A stretch of DNA of 64,000 nt from Ziziphus jujuba (Eukaryota > Streptophyta > Magnoliopsida > Rosales > Rhamnaceae). The stretch lies in assembly GCF_031755915.1 (NCBI RefSeq), contig NC_083388.1, positions 9,051,001-9,115,000 of the forward strand. The letters run 5' to 3'. This document shows, in pieces, positions 35,356 to 48,126 of this stretch. The notes under the pieces were generated by a model. The model saw only the letters and a list, made by a program, of their open reading frames with translations. It did not search any database and was not told where the DNA came from. How positions within the stretch are numbered: position 1 is the first letter of the stretch; the number at the start of each line of letters is the position of its first letter. Both the position numbers and the translations under genes were made by a program.

Positions 35356-36051
35356 ATGAGTCGGCGGGACACACGTAGAACTCGGGAACGCTCGGCTGAG
35401 AGTTCCGGGAGTCGATCAAGCCTTAGAGATCTGGTCTCTCAGCTAACTAGAGCCTTAGGAGGTTCAAGCTCTAGTAACCGATCCGTGGATCAGGCTCGAC
35501 GTTTAGGAGCCGTGGAGTTCGACGGAAGCCAAGGTCCAGCTGCAGCCTTGAAGTGGCTATCCAGCATGGAGAAAATCTTGGAAGAGGGGATGCAGTGCCC
35601 CGATGAGGATATGGTGAGGATTTCTGGGTTCATGTTAGAGGGAGACGCCCGGAAGTGGTGGCAAATGGAGAAGACCCGCAGAAGGCATACGTGGGACCAG
35701 TTCAAGATTGCCTTCTCTACTGAGTTCTGTCCTCCTGCCTACCGTGAGGCGAGAAGGAGAGAGTTCGAGGGACTGCGCCAGGGAAACATGACGGTGACAG
35801 AGTACGAGAGGAGGTTCCGGGAGCTGTCAGAGTTCTGCATGCACTTGATTCCCGACGATCACGCGAAGAAGGTGAGGTTCATAGACGGGTTGAACGAGAG
35901 CATCGGCTACACCCTTTCTGGGACACCCCACCTATCAGTCCGCCAGGGATGCAGCGCTCGAGCTAGAGAGACAGGCGGAGATACACAGACCCTCGAGGCG
36001 CAGACCGTTCGAAGGTTCGTACAGCGGGGTACCTCGACAGGGGGCATCTAA
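35356..36051 (+). CDS. Chromovirus gag (frameshifted before its C terminus)
   Basis: The capsid-type gag domain occupies about residues 50-190, with the typical [33 protein letters not shown] and [18 protein letters not shown] motifs. ATG at 35,356 follows the primer-binding site at normal leader distance. After about residue 191 the frame departs from the family. The expected gag continuation is in the +1 frame from about 35,930, so the zinc knuckle and pol sit in another frame. The change maps to a run of four C (35,926-35,929), consistent with one extra base. Related elements have one continuous gag-pol frame. It may be a real lesion or a base-call error. Confidence 0.88.
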   Translation: MSRRDTRRTRERSAESSGSRSSLRDLVSQLTRALGGSSSSNRSVDQARRLGAVEFDGSQGPAAALKWLSSMEKILEEGMQCPDEDMVRISGFMLEGDARKWWQMEKTRRRHTWDQFKIAFSTEFCPPAYREARRREFEGLRQGNMTVTEYERRFRELSEFCMHLIPDDHAKKVRFIDGLNESIGYTLSGTPHLSVRQGCSARARETGGDTQTLEAQTVRRFVQRGTSTGGI

Positions 36052-36127
36052 GAAGAGTCATAGTTCAGGCTCAGACAGTGGTGGGTTCAGCCCTCGAGGC
36101 AGATTTCAGAGGAGAGGCGGCTATCGT

Positions 36128-39100
36128 ATGCCCCAACCAGCGCGCCATTCCATCAGCGGCGGCACGAGCTCATATCAGCACTCTGGGTTTAGCCCCAAGC
36201 CATTCTGCAGACGTTGCAATAGAGCACACCATGGGATTTGCCAGTTTGAGGGTGTGTGCTTTCAGTGTGGACAGGCGGGACATATTAAGAGAAATTGCCC
36301 TTATGGAGAGGCGGGAGTGTTAGGGGCGAGCCCACCATCACATCAGGCCAGTGGATCGCGGGGTCAGAGTTCCCGAGGGAGTTATGCAGTAGGAGGTTCA
36401 TCGGGATCAGTCCCACAGCCTGTTGGACCGAGCAGGGGTAGAGGACGGAGGCCCCAGCAGACAGGGCAGGGTCGAGTGTTTGCGATGACGCAGCAGGAGG
36501 CCCTAGCTACACCGGACGTCGTGGCAGGTACGTTGAATATACTTGGTAATGATGCATTAGTACTTATAGACCCGGGAGCAACACATTCATTTATCTCCAA
36601 GGAATTCGTCACTCGGGTCGGTATGACCCCTACTCCTTTAGAATGTCTAGTAGAGATAGCCACTCCTGCAGGAGAATCCTTGTGGCCTAGCCAGTTAATC
36701 AAGGAATGTTTCTTCTGCATCGAAGATCAAGTGATGGAGGCGGACTTGATCCTGTTGGATCTGTCCGGACTTGATGTAATTTTGGGCATGGATTGGTTGG
36801 CAAGGAACCATGCATCTGTAGACTGTTTCAGCAAGGAAGTTACATTCAGGAGGCCAGGGTTGCCAGAAGTAGTATTCCGTGGAGGAGTTGGAAGGCCCTT
36901 ACCGAGGTTGATATCTACCCTTACCGCCAAGAAGCTACTGAATAAAGGTTGCCAGGGGTATTTGGCTCATGTGATAGATACCCGAGTAAGTGGGGTCAGG
37001 TTGGAAGACATGCCCGTTGTGAGGGATTTCCCGGACGTGTTTCCTGAGGAGTTACCAGGATTGCCTCCGGAAAGGGAAGTTGACTTTCCCATTGAATTGA
37101 TTCCAGGCACCGTGCCTATTTCTCTACCACCGTATCGGATGGCTCCAGCGGAGTTAAGGGAGCTAAAGGTCCAGTTGCAAGATTTGGTAGATAAGGGGTT
37201 TATTAGACCAAGTATATCGCCGTGGGGAGCCCCAGTTTTGTTTGTAAAGAAAAAGGATGGTAGTCTAAGGCTGTGTATAGACTACCGACAACTTAATAAG
37301 GTCACCATTCCTAATCGCTATCCGTTGCCAAGGATAGATGATCTATTCGACCAACTCCAAGGTGCCAAGGTGTTCTCCAAGATCGACTTGAGGTCGGGAT
37401 ACCATCAGTTAAGGATCCGAGAGTCGGACATTCCTAAGACTGCCTTTAGGACGAGGTACGGACATTATGAATTCCTAGTGATGTCGTTCGGACTCACCAA
37501 TGCCCCAGCAGCTTTCATGGACTTGATGAATAGGGTGTTTCGTCCGTACTTGGATCATTTTGTCATTGTATTTATCGATGACATTCTGATCTATTCAAGG
37601 AGCCAAGAAGAGCACGTGAGGCATTTGAAGAGAGTGCTCCAAACTCTAAGGCAGCATCAGCTATATGCTAAATTCGACAAGTGTGAATTCTGGTTGAATC
37701 AAGTGGGTTTTCTCGGACATATCGTGTCGGCAGAAGGTATCTATGTGGACCCTGATAAGGTAAAGGCAGTGTTGAGTTGGGAGCGCCCTACCACTGTGAG
37801 GGAGGTACGAAGTTTTCTTGGATTAGCGGGTTACTACCGTCGTTTTATTGAAGGGTTTTCAAGGATTGCCGGGCCGCTTCATAGATTGACCCGAAAGAAT
37901 GTTGAATTTAGTTGGACGGACAGGTGTGAACAGAGTTTTCAGGAGTTGAAGCAAAAGTTGACATCCGCACCTGTTTTAACTTTACCTGATGGGAATGAAG
38001 GTTTTGAGGTTTATTGTGATGCATCCCATCAAGGGTTGGGTTGCGTGCTAATGCAGAATCAAAGGGTGGTAGCGTATGCATCTCGGCAATTGAAGCAGCA
38101 CGAACAGAATTACCCTACACACGACTTAGAATTGGCGGCGGTAGTCTTTGCTCTAAAGAAGTGGAGGCACTACTTGTATGGGGCCACGTGCCAAATCTAT
38201 ACCGACCACAAGAGCCTCAAGTATATTTTCACTCAGAAGGAGTTAAATATGAGGCAAAGGCGATGGATGGAGTTGTTAAAGGATTACGACTGTGTGATTG
38301 ACTATCACCCGGGTAAGGCGAATGTAGTGGCAGATGCTTTGAGTAGGAAGGCTACTGGATCCCTTGCTCACATCCAAGTCATCCAACTACCTCTCATGGT
38401 GGAGTTGAAGAAGATGGGGGTGTTAATGCATATGCATCCTTCAGGAGTTCTCATGGCTAGCTTCCAGGTACGACCGGTGTTGGTGGATCGTATAGTAGAG
38501 ACCCAAATGGAAGATCCTAAGTTGAGGACAATTAAGGGCAAGGTACAAGAAGGTCTTGATCCGGAATTTTCCATAAGGAGGGATGGAGCCCTCGTGTATA
38601 AAGGACGACTTTGCGTTCCGGATATCCCAGGACTCAAGAAGGAGATTTTGGAGGAGGCGCATAGCTCGATGTATGCGATGCATCCTGGGAGTACCAAGAT
38701 GTATCGGACGCTTGTTAAGTATTATTGGTGGATTGGTATGAAGAGAGAAGTGGCAGACTTTGTATCAAAGTGTTTGATTTGTCAACAAGTGAAAGCAGAA
38801 AGACAGAAGCCTTCGGGACTACTCCAACCTTTACCGATTCCCGTGTGGAAGTGGGAAGAACTCAACATGGACTTCGTATTCAAGCTTCCTTCCACACCTA
38901 GAAGGTACGACGGCATTTGGGTAATCATTGATCGTCTCACCAAGTCGGCACACTTCCTACCGGTACGAGAACGTTTTTCGCCCGAGAAGTTAGCCCAGTT
39001 GTTCGTGCAACGCATTGTAAGTCTTCATGGAGTACCGTTAGCCATCGTCTCCGATCGAGATCCGCGCTTTACTTCACGACTATGGCGGAAGTTGGCTGAT

Positions 39101-39925
39101 GCACTAGGAGCAAGACTTAACTACAGCACCGCTTTTCACCCACAATCTGATGGACAAGCAGAGCGCACAATCCAGACATTAGAAGACATGCTAAGGTCTT
39201 GCATTATGCAATTTAGCGGTAGCTGGGATGAACAACTGCCACTGATAGAGTTTGTCTACAACAATAGTTATCAAGCGAGTACTGGAATGTCCCCGTATGA
39301 AGCTTTATATGGGAGGCAATGTCGGACACCTTTGTGTTGGAGTGAGGTAGGAGAAGAGAGGCTCCTTGCAACAACTAATGCGGTCGGATCTGAGTATTTA
39401 AGGATGACCTTGGACAAGGTGAAGATCATTAGGGATCGATTGAAGGTTGCCCAAGATAGACAGAAGAGTTACGCCGATGTGCGTAGAAAGGATTTGGAAT
39501 TCGAGGTAGGAGATTGGGTATTCCTAAAACTATCTCCATGGAAAGGAGTAGTACGTTTTGGACGACGAGGTAAGTTAGGTCCTCGTTATATTGGGCCTTA
39601 CGAGGTTACGGAGAGGATTGGCCCGGTGGCGTATAGGTTGGCGTTACCGGAAGAGCTAGCTCGAGTACACAACGTGTTTCATGTGTCGATGCTACGGAAG
39701 TATATTGCAGACCCTTCGCACGTACTCGAGAGTCCGGATATAGAGATAAGGGAAGATCTTTCGTATGTGGAGCAGCCAGTACAGATTTTGGATCGCGAGG
39801 AACGCACGCTACGCAACAAGACTATTCCTCTAGTTAAGGTCTTATGGCGGAACCACTTGGTCGAGGAAGCAACGTGGGAACCCGAAGCACAGATGCGTGA
39901 GCAGTACCCGTATCTGTTCCAGTGA
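36128..39925 (+). CDS. Chromovirus pol: protease, RT, RNase H, integrase, chromodomain
   Basis: A 1,265-codon frame without internal stops. The gag zinc knuckle [14 protein letters not shown] is at residues 44-57. The protease motif [12 protein letters not shown] is near 148, with Pro where Ser is also common. RT carries FIDDILIYS at 482-490 with the two catalytic Asp at 484 and 485. RNase H carries [11 protein letters not shown] and [10 protein letters not shown]. The integrase zinc-binding region includes HPGS near 852 and CLIC near 882, and the catalytic triad is Asp915, Asp976 and Glu1012 in D,D(35)E spacing. The C-terminal 60 residues ([16 protein letters not shown]) are chromodomain-like and could steer integration to particular chromatin. 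The ATG at 36,128 is only the first in this frame; the protein is normally made as part of a gag-pol polyprotein. Confidence 0.95.
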   Translation: MPQPARHSISGGTSSYQHSGFSPKPFCRRCNRAHHGICQFEGVCFQCGQAGHIKRNCPYGEAGVLGASPPSHQASGSRGQSSRGSYAVGGSSGSVPQPVGPSRGRGRRPQQTGQGRVFAMTQQEALATPDVVAGTLNILGNDALVLIDPGATHSFISKEFVTRVGMTPTPLECLVEIATPAGESLWPSQLIKECFFCIEDQVMEADLILLDLSGLDVILGMDWLARNHASVDCFSKEVTFRRPGLPEVVFRGGVGRPLPRLISTLTAKKLLNKGCQGYLAHVIDTRVSGVRLEDMPVVRDFPDVFPEELPGLPPEREVDFPIELIPGTVPISLPPYRMAPAELRELKVQLQDLVDKGFIRPSISPWGAPVLFVKKKDGSLRLCIDYRQLNKVTIPNRYPLPRIDDLFDQLQGAKVFSKIDLRSGYHQLRIRESDIPKTAFRTRYGHYEFLVMSFGLTNAPAAFMDLMNRVFRPYLDHFVIVFIDDILIYSRSQEEHVRHLKRVLQTLRQHQLYAKFDKCEFWLNQVGFLGHIVSAEGIYVDPDKVKAVLSWERPTTVREVRSFLGLAGYYRRFIEGFSRIAGPLHRLTRKNVEFSWTDRCEQSFQELKQKLTSAPVLTLPDGNEGFEVYCDASHQGLGCVLMQNQRVVAYASRQLKQHEQNYPTHDLELAAVVFALKKWRHYLYGATCQIYTDHKSLKYIFTQKELNMRQRRWMELLKDYDCVIDYHPGKANVVADALSRKATGSLAHIQVIQLPLMVELKKMGVLMHMHPSGVLMASFQVRPVLVDRIVETQMEDPKLRTIKGKVQEGLDPEFSIRRDGALVYKGRLCVPDIPGLKKEILEEAHSSMYAMHPGSTKMYRTLVKYYWWIGMKREVADFVSKCLICQQVKAERQKPSGLLQPLPIPVWKWEELNMDFVFKLPSTPRRYDGIWVIIDRLTKSAHFLPVRERFSPEKLAQLFVQRIVSLHGVPLAIVSDRDPRFTSRLWRKLADALGARLNYSTAFHPQSDGQAERTIQTLEDMLRSCIMQFSGSWDEQLPLIEFVYNNSYQASTGMSPYEALYGRQCRTPLCWSEVGEERLLATTNAVGSEYLRMTLDKVKIIRDRLKVAQDRQKSYADVRRKDLEFEVGDWVFLKLSPWKGVVRFGRRGKLGPRYIGPYEVTERIGPVAYRLALPEELARVHNVFHVSMLRKYIADPSHVLESPDIEIREDLSYVEQPVQILDREERTLRNKTIPLVKVLWRNHLVEEATWEPEAQMREQYPYLFQ

Positions 39926-39956
39926 CGTGCGGAAATTTCGAGGACGAAATTTTTGT

Positions 39957-39969
39957 AAGGGGGGAAGGC
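39957..39969 (+). other. Chromovirus polypurine tract
   Basis: AAGGGGGGAAGGC directly before the 3' LTR; it would prime plus-strand synthesis. Confidence 0.85.
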
Positions 39970-42900
39970 TGTAACACCCCGTCCCGAATCGCACCGGAAT
40001 TCGTGCACGTTGACCGAGGTTGACCGTTGACCGAAGGGGTCAAAAGTTGACTTTTTGACTCGGTGGGAATTTCGAGTTGACCAGGGTACCGTGGCGAAGT
40101 GCATGACGCCCTGAGTTCGTAGACTAGTAGCACGTCGAAAACGGAGCTACGGTTTGAAAGTTATGGGCAAAACAAGTTGAAGTGTAAACTGTCTAAAAGG
40201 TGCCGGGAGTTGACTTTTTCTTGTGATGTAATTGTGAGTTGACTCTTGTATGGTTGTAAAGTACTCGTCGATACGAGTTCATAGACTAGCGGCACGCTTA
40301 AATCGGACATCCGGTTAAAAAGTTATGGACGTTTGAAGTTTACCGGATACCGTATTATTTTAATGTTTTTGGGTCGTGAACAGTGAAATGCCACGTGTCA
40401 GCTTCTGAGTGGTCCACGTGGCATGAACAGTGTCACACAGGGTTTTAATTTTGAAAAACTCTCGGGGAAGAGAGAGAAAGAGAGAGAAGAGAGAGAAAGA
40501 GAGAGAGGAGAGAGAAAGAGAGAAAGAGGACCCGCCGGCCGCCGGCCATTTTCACGTTTTTCCGGCCTAGTTACTGTACACGCGCCGGCCAGCCAGATTG
40601 CCCACCTCATTTCCGGCAAAACCTCCAAATTTCACGGCGAACGGCCGCCGGACGCGCCCGGATCGGACGTCCGAAGTTTGGCGGCGATTTTTCCCCTCCA
40701 CCGCCGGCCACCGCGAATCGGCACTATTCCGGCCGATAAACAGTACACGCGCCTGACAGCCTTGATCCTCTCCTCAAGTCCGGCCTACCCACCAAAAATC
40801 ACGGCCATCGGACCACCGACGCGCCGGGATCGGAGCGTTTTCCGGCGAGGGGTCGAAAATCTTCAAACGGTGATTTCTCCGCCGTCCGACCTCCGTTTTG
40901 CTCACCGTCGGTTCCGTTGGATTGCTCTCCTCACGATCTACAAATCTGCAAAATTTCACAGCAAACGGCCACCGTCGGAAATTACTGTTCCGGCGACGGT
41001 TGCCGGTGACGTGGCGGCCCGCCGGAAAGTACTGTTCCGGCGAGTACCCCGAAAATTCCGGCCAGCTCCAGTCCGCAGTGTTCGACCTCCTGAACCCAAA
41101 TCCGACTTCCGTTTCCACCAATTCGCGACGGTTTGGGAGAATTGCGGAGCCGAAACCCGAAAAGCTTCCCGATAAAATTCCGACCCCGTCGGGTACGATC
41201 ATCGGAAATTAAGACCGGATCTGTGATTAGCATCACTCGAGCTTCGATTCGGTATATCATTCGTAAATTTTAGTTATCATTTGGTGTTCGCTCCTCGGGT
41301 ACCCATTTGGGGATTACCCGAATAAAATATTAATATTTGTGGTTTTGGTACTGTGGATGTTTTAGGTGCACGTGCAAGTAGCGGAGTCGATCCTGCGGAG
41401 GATCTTGATTGAGATACGTGCACAAGGTGAGTGACCCACCTTCAAATTAATTTTGGAGAATTTAATTGATGAATATATTATGTGTGAATTAAATATTTGG
41501 AATTTAATTTCTATGTGCCAAATATTTATTGGATTTATTGTAGAAGTATTTATGAACTTATTGGATTTAAGAAAATGCGAATTCTACAAATTTATGCCGT
41601 GTGGAATTATTTTATGGTTTTGAGGATTTTGAAATTGGTGTGGTTTTAATGGTAAATTGGGCACGATTTGATTTTCAAATATTTCAAAGAAAATATTTGG
41701 TTATATTGGTGATTTCAATTTTTATAAAATATGCCCATGGAATATTATGAGATTTGATTATGATATTTCGAGAAATTATTTATGCTATTGGGAAAATGTG
41801 GATATTTGAATTGATGGATTTGGAAGTTGGTGGATTTGAAAATCATGGAATTTATGGTATGGATTATAAGGAAATTGTGGAGAATTTCCCGGTTCAAGCG
41901 GATGGATTATGCCCGCTATGCTTATGAAAAATGTGAAATTTGTTTTATGATTTAAATTTATGGATTTTATAATTTTTAGATGCACCGTGCACGTACTGGT
42001 GTTCTGATTATGTAATATGGTTAGTGTGCACACGGTTGTGATTAGCGCGCAGGTGGGTGTGAGTAGCGCGCGGTTGATATTATGAGGGTGTCCTGTGGAT
42101 GCCATCGGAGAGGGCGGCCACCCCCCTTTGGCCGGGACACCAGGTTAGCAGCGGCGCTGTGGGACGCCACGCGACCGTATGCCGGTTTCTTTCTATAACC
42201 TCCTGTCTGGCGGTACCTTGGGACGCTGGGTACTGTTGGCGCCACTGGTATATAGTGGGTGCATCAAATGATTTTCAGAACTGTGTTTTAAAAATAAAAT
42301 GTTTGGAAACTGAATTAGAATTAAAAATATAATTGTTACCGCTTCTGGTATTTAATTGATGTCTTGGTTTTCGGGAAATATGAATAAAGGGTTTTGTGAA
42401 AATGTTTTAAAAGGGGAACCTTTCCAACTGAGAGAATTGTAAGGGCTTTGAGAGAAATTATTATTTCCAAATAATTATTATTTATATACCTATTACCGTG
42501 GTATGATAGTGTAGAGTAGTAGGGTCGCTCACTGAGATGATTAGCATCTCACACTCTTAAATTCCGTTCCTCTAGGTACCAGGTTGTCGGTGTTCACTCG
42601 GAGCGGACTTGATCTTCCTCGCTGTATTTGTTCGCGCAGTACCTTGTTCTTCTTTTACTGCAGTTGTAATATTTCGTTCACTTTTGCTGTATTCTGTATT
42701 TTGTAGTACTTCATAAAGCTCTGTATACTGTATGGGACACTTATGTATTTGTATTGCACTGGATTACTGTATTTTTATTTTGGAGTGCTGAAATTTGTGG
42801 AACCAGATCGTCGTACTGTGGGAGGAATAAGGGAACAATTATAGAAGTGTGTTTTCAGTGCAGGAAATTTTGTGGTAAGTCCATCCCTTAGGGGAGGTTC

Positions 42901-42992
42901 TGCCGGATCTTCCACAGAAGGGTCCGGTAGGGTTTCCCTGGGATCAGGGCTTGTCTAGGGTTCCGGTGGGGAACTTTGGACGGGTCCTGACA
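39970..42992 (+). repeat. Chromovirus 3' LTR
   Basis: 3,023 bp, matched to the 5' LTR with a constant offset. Differences seen are G for T near 39,991, one GTTGACC unit fewer and an extra 8 bp in the GA run near 40,505-40,530. It ends CCTGACA followed by the duplication TACAT. Confidence 0.95.
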
Positions 42993-42997
42993 TACAT

Positions 42998-43687
42998 TCA
43001 CCTAAGTAAAAATACTAAATAAACTAACTATTAAGCATCAAACATGTGAAATAATACAACATAAAACTATACAACTACAATACAAGTTTATAGCTATCAC
43101 CTAATTATACAAATACATCATACAACAACAAATAAATTCTCCAACAAGTTTACAACCAATATTAGTTATAAAATAGAATACAACCATATTTGATATCTTA
43201 AACTTCAAAATTAACTTAGAATTTAATAAACTAACAATACATAAAAATAAAAATTATTTTAAATAGTCTTCTTCCACACACTTCATTCCATGAGCAACCA
43301 CCATCAACCACAATCCCATTATCACAATATGCCATGCAAAGCCATATTCCATTCATCCTTCAACAAGCATTAAAATTACACATTAAATATTAAATGTAAC
43401 TAGCAATCAATAAACTTAAGTGCAATTTAGTATATTACTAAAATATTATCTAATTTAAAAAATAATTGGAATTAACAACAAACTTACCAAGCAATCATAG
43501 ATCAATTAGATGGAGGTAGATTTTGTTTTGTAACACAAGATGCTCCTAAACAAATTAAAATATAATATTAAATTAATCAATAAATACTAAAAAGACGTTG
43601 TAAATATTACTAAAAACATTTAAAAAAATATTACTAAAAACATTTAAAAAGCTCTAAAAAACATGATAAAAATAAAATTACAAATAA
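42998..43687. other. hAT 3' noncoding region
   Basis: AT-rich sequence between the retrotransposon and the end of the transposase; no other feature seen. It rejoins 32,186 when the nested element is removed. Confidence 0.7.
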
Positions 43688-45834
43688 TTAAAAAAAAATC
43701 ATACCTGATTCAATAGAATCATAATATGCAACATCCTCAATTGGTACTTCAACTCTATAATCATATCTCATAGGATTTGATTTCAACCAATTTTGTGAAC
43801 AAATCAAAGCCTCCACCATCTTTGGACCCAATGAACTTCGAAATGCATCAAGAATACGTCCTCCGGTACTAAATGCAGATTCAGATGCTACTGTAGAAAC
43901 TGGAATGGCATATACATCTCTTGCAATTTGAGATAAAATTTGATATTTTGTGCAATTATTTTTCCACCAAGCCAAAATATCAAATTTCTCACTCTCCACA
44001 TCCTCACATGGATCAAACAAAAATCTATCAACCTCATTCTTTATTTCCAATACATTTTTCTCCATTTTTCTTTTTTTAAATTATGATTCTTTCAAACGCC
44101 GACGATCATCTATACTTCCATCATCCATTGAATCCACCATCATCCCACTTTGTTGTGCTTGTATTGATTGATTATCATTAGAATTAGACACTTTAGAACT
44201 CTCATCCATAGAATCAACTTCTTTATAAAAGTCATAAAGATTATATAAAGTATCTTTCACATCCTTAGTCAAAGATTCAACCATACCATTTTCATAAGCA
44301 TCTCAAAAAGATATGATACATATTCTAGCTTATATCGTGGATCAAGCACAACAGCAATAAGTAACAACTTGTTGACATTTCCAAGTGAACCCCAATATTT
44401 CTCGAACTTTGTCAACATTTTCTTTACCATATCGGCCATCAAATAGTTTTGACTATTACTCCATTCAACAAGTGCATTATACATCAAACTCAATTCATGA
44501 AAACATATATTAGAAGTAACAGTCAAAGAGGCACTAAATTTTAAGGTAACCTCATAAAAAGTAGCAAGAAATTTCACAAAAACCCTTGCACTATCCCAGT
44601 CTTTACTTTGAGGTGGCCCAGCTTTCTTCCTTCCAACTTCATCCTCCTCAAAATATCCAAGAAAAAAACCATCATCATCTACCATCCTATCAAAAGCTTT
44701 TTGATACTTCAAAGCCGAATTCAACATCAAATAGGTAGAATTCCACCTAGTAGACACATCCAAAACCACGGTTTCTCTAAATTCCATCTTCTCCTTTTCT
44801 ACACATTCTTTAAATTTGGATAACCTTGAAGGCGATGATCGAACATATCTAATAGCATTACGAATTCCAGCAATACTATCATGAATTTCCCTTAATCCAA
44901 ATGTCACAATCAAATTTACAATATGTGCAGCACAACGAACATGCAAAAACTTACCATCCAAAACATTTCCTTTCCAATAATCTAATCTTTTGTTCACAAA
45001 ATTAATAGCCACATCATTTGAAGAAGCATTATCAACCGTTATTGTGAAAACCCTTTCAATACCCCATTCAATTAAACAATTTTCTATAACCTTACCAATT
45101 GTCTCACCCTTGTGATTTTGGACAATACAAAAATTTATAATTCTCTTATGCAACTTCCAATCATCATCAATGAAATGAGCGGTAAGAGTCATATAATTGT
45201 TATTTTGAATGGAAGTCCATGTATCCGTCGTAAGACAAACCCTTTGCTTCCTCAATGAAAACACACTTTTCAAAATTTTTTTCTCATCTAAGTACAATTG
45301 AAACACATCTCTAGAAATTGTTCTACGAGATGGAGGTTCATACTTAGGGTTCAAAGTATTACAAAACTTTCTAAACCCTTCCCCTTCAACATGGCTAAAT
45401 GGCAACTCGTCTATGATGATCATTTGAGCACATGCAAGCCTACATGCCTCTTTACTAAATGTTGTACTTGCAGACACCAAATTACTACTACTACTATCGA
45501 AAGAAAGAACTTGTTGGCTTTTCTCCACTGTCCTATTAGGGTATTTCTTGCATTGGTTCATCAAATGATTTCGTAACGTACTAGTTCCACACCTCTTAGT
45601 ATCACATGCATAATCTACCCCACAATATTTACATTTGCATCTAGGATTACTTGGATCACTATCTGGAATTTTTTCAAAATGTTCCCAAACCCAAGATGGA
45701 GCCCTAGAAGGTTTTCTCTTTTGTGTCTTATAAGATTTATCCGATTTTGAAGGTTGAGACTCAGCTTTCTCTTATTCATTTAGATATTTTTCCAATTCAT
45801 TAATATCATACAAATCATTGTGGTCCTCATCCAT
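43688..45834 (-). pseudogene. hAT transposase, BED-type, inactivated
   Basis: About 715 codons in reduced form, on the minus strand. ATG at 45,834 is followed after about 20 codons by TAA (45,772-45,774). Then comes a BED zinc finger (APSWVWEHFEKIP, CKCKYCGVDY, HLMNQCKKYP), the RNase H-like core (TTDTWTSIQNNNYMTLTAHF, FTITVDNASSND, HVRCAAHIVNLIV, WNSTYLML), the DPRYKLEY region, and the C-terminal dimerisation domain (VYAIPVSTVASESAFSTGGR, RSSLGPKMVEALICSQNW). The main frame is lost at about 44,269-44,290 by a frameshift, and another TAA lies at 44,081-44,083. At least three lesions make it non-functional unless the first lies in an intron. The family transposase cuts and pastes DNA using a DDE-type active site. 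Confidence 0.9.
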
Positions 45835-47700
45835 CTATAACCTATTAAAAACAAAAAAATCTATTGAAAAACATATAAAAAGAAACAAGAAAACAAAAAG
45901 TATAATAAGATTTCATGCACATCCATGTGAACAGAATTAGTTTTACTTAATTTACTACATTAAGGTGCTTGCTGTTTTTTTGTTTTTTTTTTGTTATCGG
46001 TTTACTCAAAAAAGGAAAAAAAAAAAAGAAAAAAAATATATGTTGACACATTAGAATCAAATCCTTCAATCGAAAAAAACAGAAAAAATGAAAAATAAAT
46101 TTAGGATCAGTTTTAAAAGATTTAGGAGTAAAGTCCATATCAAATAGAAGAAAAATGTGAAGGGTTTTTAGATGCATATCCGATGACACATTTAATGGTT
46201 TGATGTTTTGATTTTGTGGATGCAATCAATATGAGATTCAAATATTGTTCATAATAACTTCATAGAAATCAAATAACACAAATTTCACTTCACAATCTCC
46301 AAACTTCACAGCAAACAATTTCACAACCTAAGCTTCACTACACTTTCCAAAACTAATTTTCACCTTCCCACTTCTAATGAACTTCAAATTTCACAAATTG
46401 ATGCAAAAATAATGAGAAAAAAGTCTAATAACTTACCTCCAAATTTCTCAACCACCAAAATCAAACGGAACTTGGAATCCTATCCTTCTTGAAGTTGTAT
46501 CTGAATTTCTCAACCACCAAAATCAATGAAGTTGTTCCTCTCTGCAAAAAACATGTGCAAACCATTTTAGATCTGAATTTCCCTTACATATTTACTTTAA
46601 AAGAAAGAAATATAAAACTTTTTATGTCTTTTCTTTCCCTACTAAATAGAAAACAGCATATATATACATATAATCTAAACAAATGTTTAATGATTTGTTG
46701 AACTGTATGGAGTCTGGACGTCCACGGATTGATTGTGTAGGCAGGTGTCATATAACCAGTTTGCCCAAAATTGAAATTGAAATGATACATAAGACTCATT
46801 AATCGAACAGTGCTCATACAGGTTAACAGAAAATCAGCTAGAAAGTATGCCAATTTAATTGATTTGCGAGACATTAATACAAAATTTATGCACTAGATGC
46901 TATGGTTTATATTAGGCCAACATATAATTGCACTCGAAATGCATTGCAATAGGAAAACTTTCGGAAACAAAGTTGAGGAAACAACAACTGCATGATGCCC
47001 ATAAGTTAAGGAAACAACGTTCTACATGGAAGTCCAATATCTTAAGGTTAAAGAAACATAATATGCTTAATCTAAGAAATCAAATCACCCCAGACTAGAC
47101 TAAGGCACAAGAAAAACAAATATTTGGTAATTGTATGACTGGGAAATAATCAGGGGCAGAAAAATCCTAATATATATAAAAATAAAAAATAAAAAAAAAG
47201 CTATTTCTTTTCATCATCCGAAATTCTAAGCAACCAAACAGTCACAAGACTCATAACCGCACATTTCCATTTCCAGAATCTCGCATTTTTATTACAAAAC
47301 ACACAAAGATTGAAAAACAAAATCACCGAATGCCTACTTTACAAACTGAAGAAAAAAATTTTGATTTTGCAATACAAATGCTTCATAAAAAGAAATAAAA
47401 TTAAGGGTTTTTAGAGAAAGAGAGAGAGAAAGAAACTCACAAAATCACCGAATGCCTACTTTACAAACTCACATTGAAGCTCAAATGGTACCCTTCTCTT
47501 CAAATACCACTGGCTAGATCTGCGAGAAAGAGAGAGAAACAAAGAAGCTATCCGATTAGTTGTTGATGCCCGACAGTGCCACAGAGAGAGAGAGAGAGAA
47601 GCAATAATACAATCTGAGATGAGAAATGGCTAACCTTAGAAAATACAAGCTGTCCTGGAGAGGTGGAAAGAGAGGAGAGACGAAGGCAGACTGGCAAAGA
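45835..47700. other. hAT 5' noncoding region
   Basis: Upstream of the transposase within the hAT; no coding or RNA feature supported. GA-rich tracts near 47,415-47,440, 47,520-47,540 and 47,583-47,602. Confidence 0.6.
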
Positions 47701-47728
47701 GCAAGAGATTTCCTGAAGGCAGAGATTT

Positions 47729-47868
47729 CGACTGGCAGAGAGCAAGAGATTTCGACTGGCAGAGAGCAAGAGATTTCGACTTCGACTGGCAGAGAGCAAG
47801 AGATTTCGACTGGCAGAGAGCAAGAGATTTCGACTTCGACTGGCAGAGAGCAAGAGATTTCGACTGGT
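47729..47868 (+). repeat. 24-bp tandem repeat array in the hAT
   Basis: Five copies of the unit GACTGGCAGAGAGCAAGAG plus ATTTC; two are followed by an extra GACTTC. A diverged copy precedes them at about 47,688. Because 24 and 30 are multiples of three, an open frame with a repeating GREQEI peptide appears, which is a by-product. Confidence 0.9.
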
Positions 47869-48126
47869 TTTCTTTTTTAATTTTCAAGCAAATTCCTGGA
47901 GAGGTGGAAATGAAAGAGACGAAAGGCGAGAGACGTATGGGTCGGTTCGGTTTGGGTTGGATAAATTTTCTACCCACCCGTAATCCGAACCGAAAACCAC
48001 GGGTTCAATCCATATGTAACCGAACCGACCCGATTAACACTTAAAAACCAACCCAAACCGACCCAAATAGTTCGGTTCGGGCGGGTTGGTCGGTCCGAGT
48101 CGGGTTTGCCCAGTCTTAATTGATAG

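Larger units (their letters stand above)
32192..42992 (+). mobile_element. Young Ty3/gypsy chromovirus (Tekay-like), near-complete
   Basis: A 10.8-kb LTR retrotransposon flanked by the 5-bp duplication TACAT (32,187-32,191 and 42,993-42,997). LTRs of 3,022 and 3,023 bp start TGTAACACC and end CCTGACA. The primer-binding site TGGTATCAGAGC (35,216-35,227) fits initiator tRNA-Met, and the polypurine tract AAGGGGGGAAGGC lies at 39,957-39,969. Internal order is gag, zinc knuckle, protease, RT, RNase H, integrase and a C-terminal chromodomain-like region, a Del/Tekay-type chromovirus. By eye the LTRs differ by one substitution and two repeat-unit indels, so insertion is very recent. One frameshift separates gag from pol. 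Confidence 0.95.
31703..48118 (-). mobile_element. hAT DNA transposon with nested LTR retrotransposon
   Basis: Both ends are set by a perfect 8-bp target duplication ATTGATAG (31,695-31,702 and 48,119-48,126), the hAT hallmark. Terminal sequences TAGGGGTGGGC and, reversed, TAAGACTGGGC form short imperfect inverted repeats. Both subterminal zones are packed with GGTTCGG/CCGAACC motifs in both directions, likely transposase-binding arrays. It encodes a degraded BED-type hAT transposase on the minus strand. Without the 10.8-kb retrotransposon inside it, the element is about 5.6 kb. It cannot move by its own protein in its present state. Confidence 0.92.

Noticed and set aside
44608..44823. Plus-strand ORFs within the hAT transposase
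   Set aside because: Antisense shadows of the transposase frame without domains.
47626..47880. 84-codon repetitive ORF
   Set aside because: Produced by a 24-bp tandem repeat in the hAT noncoding region.
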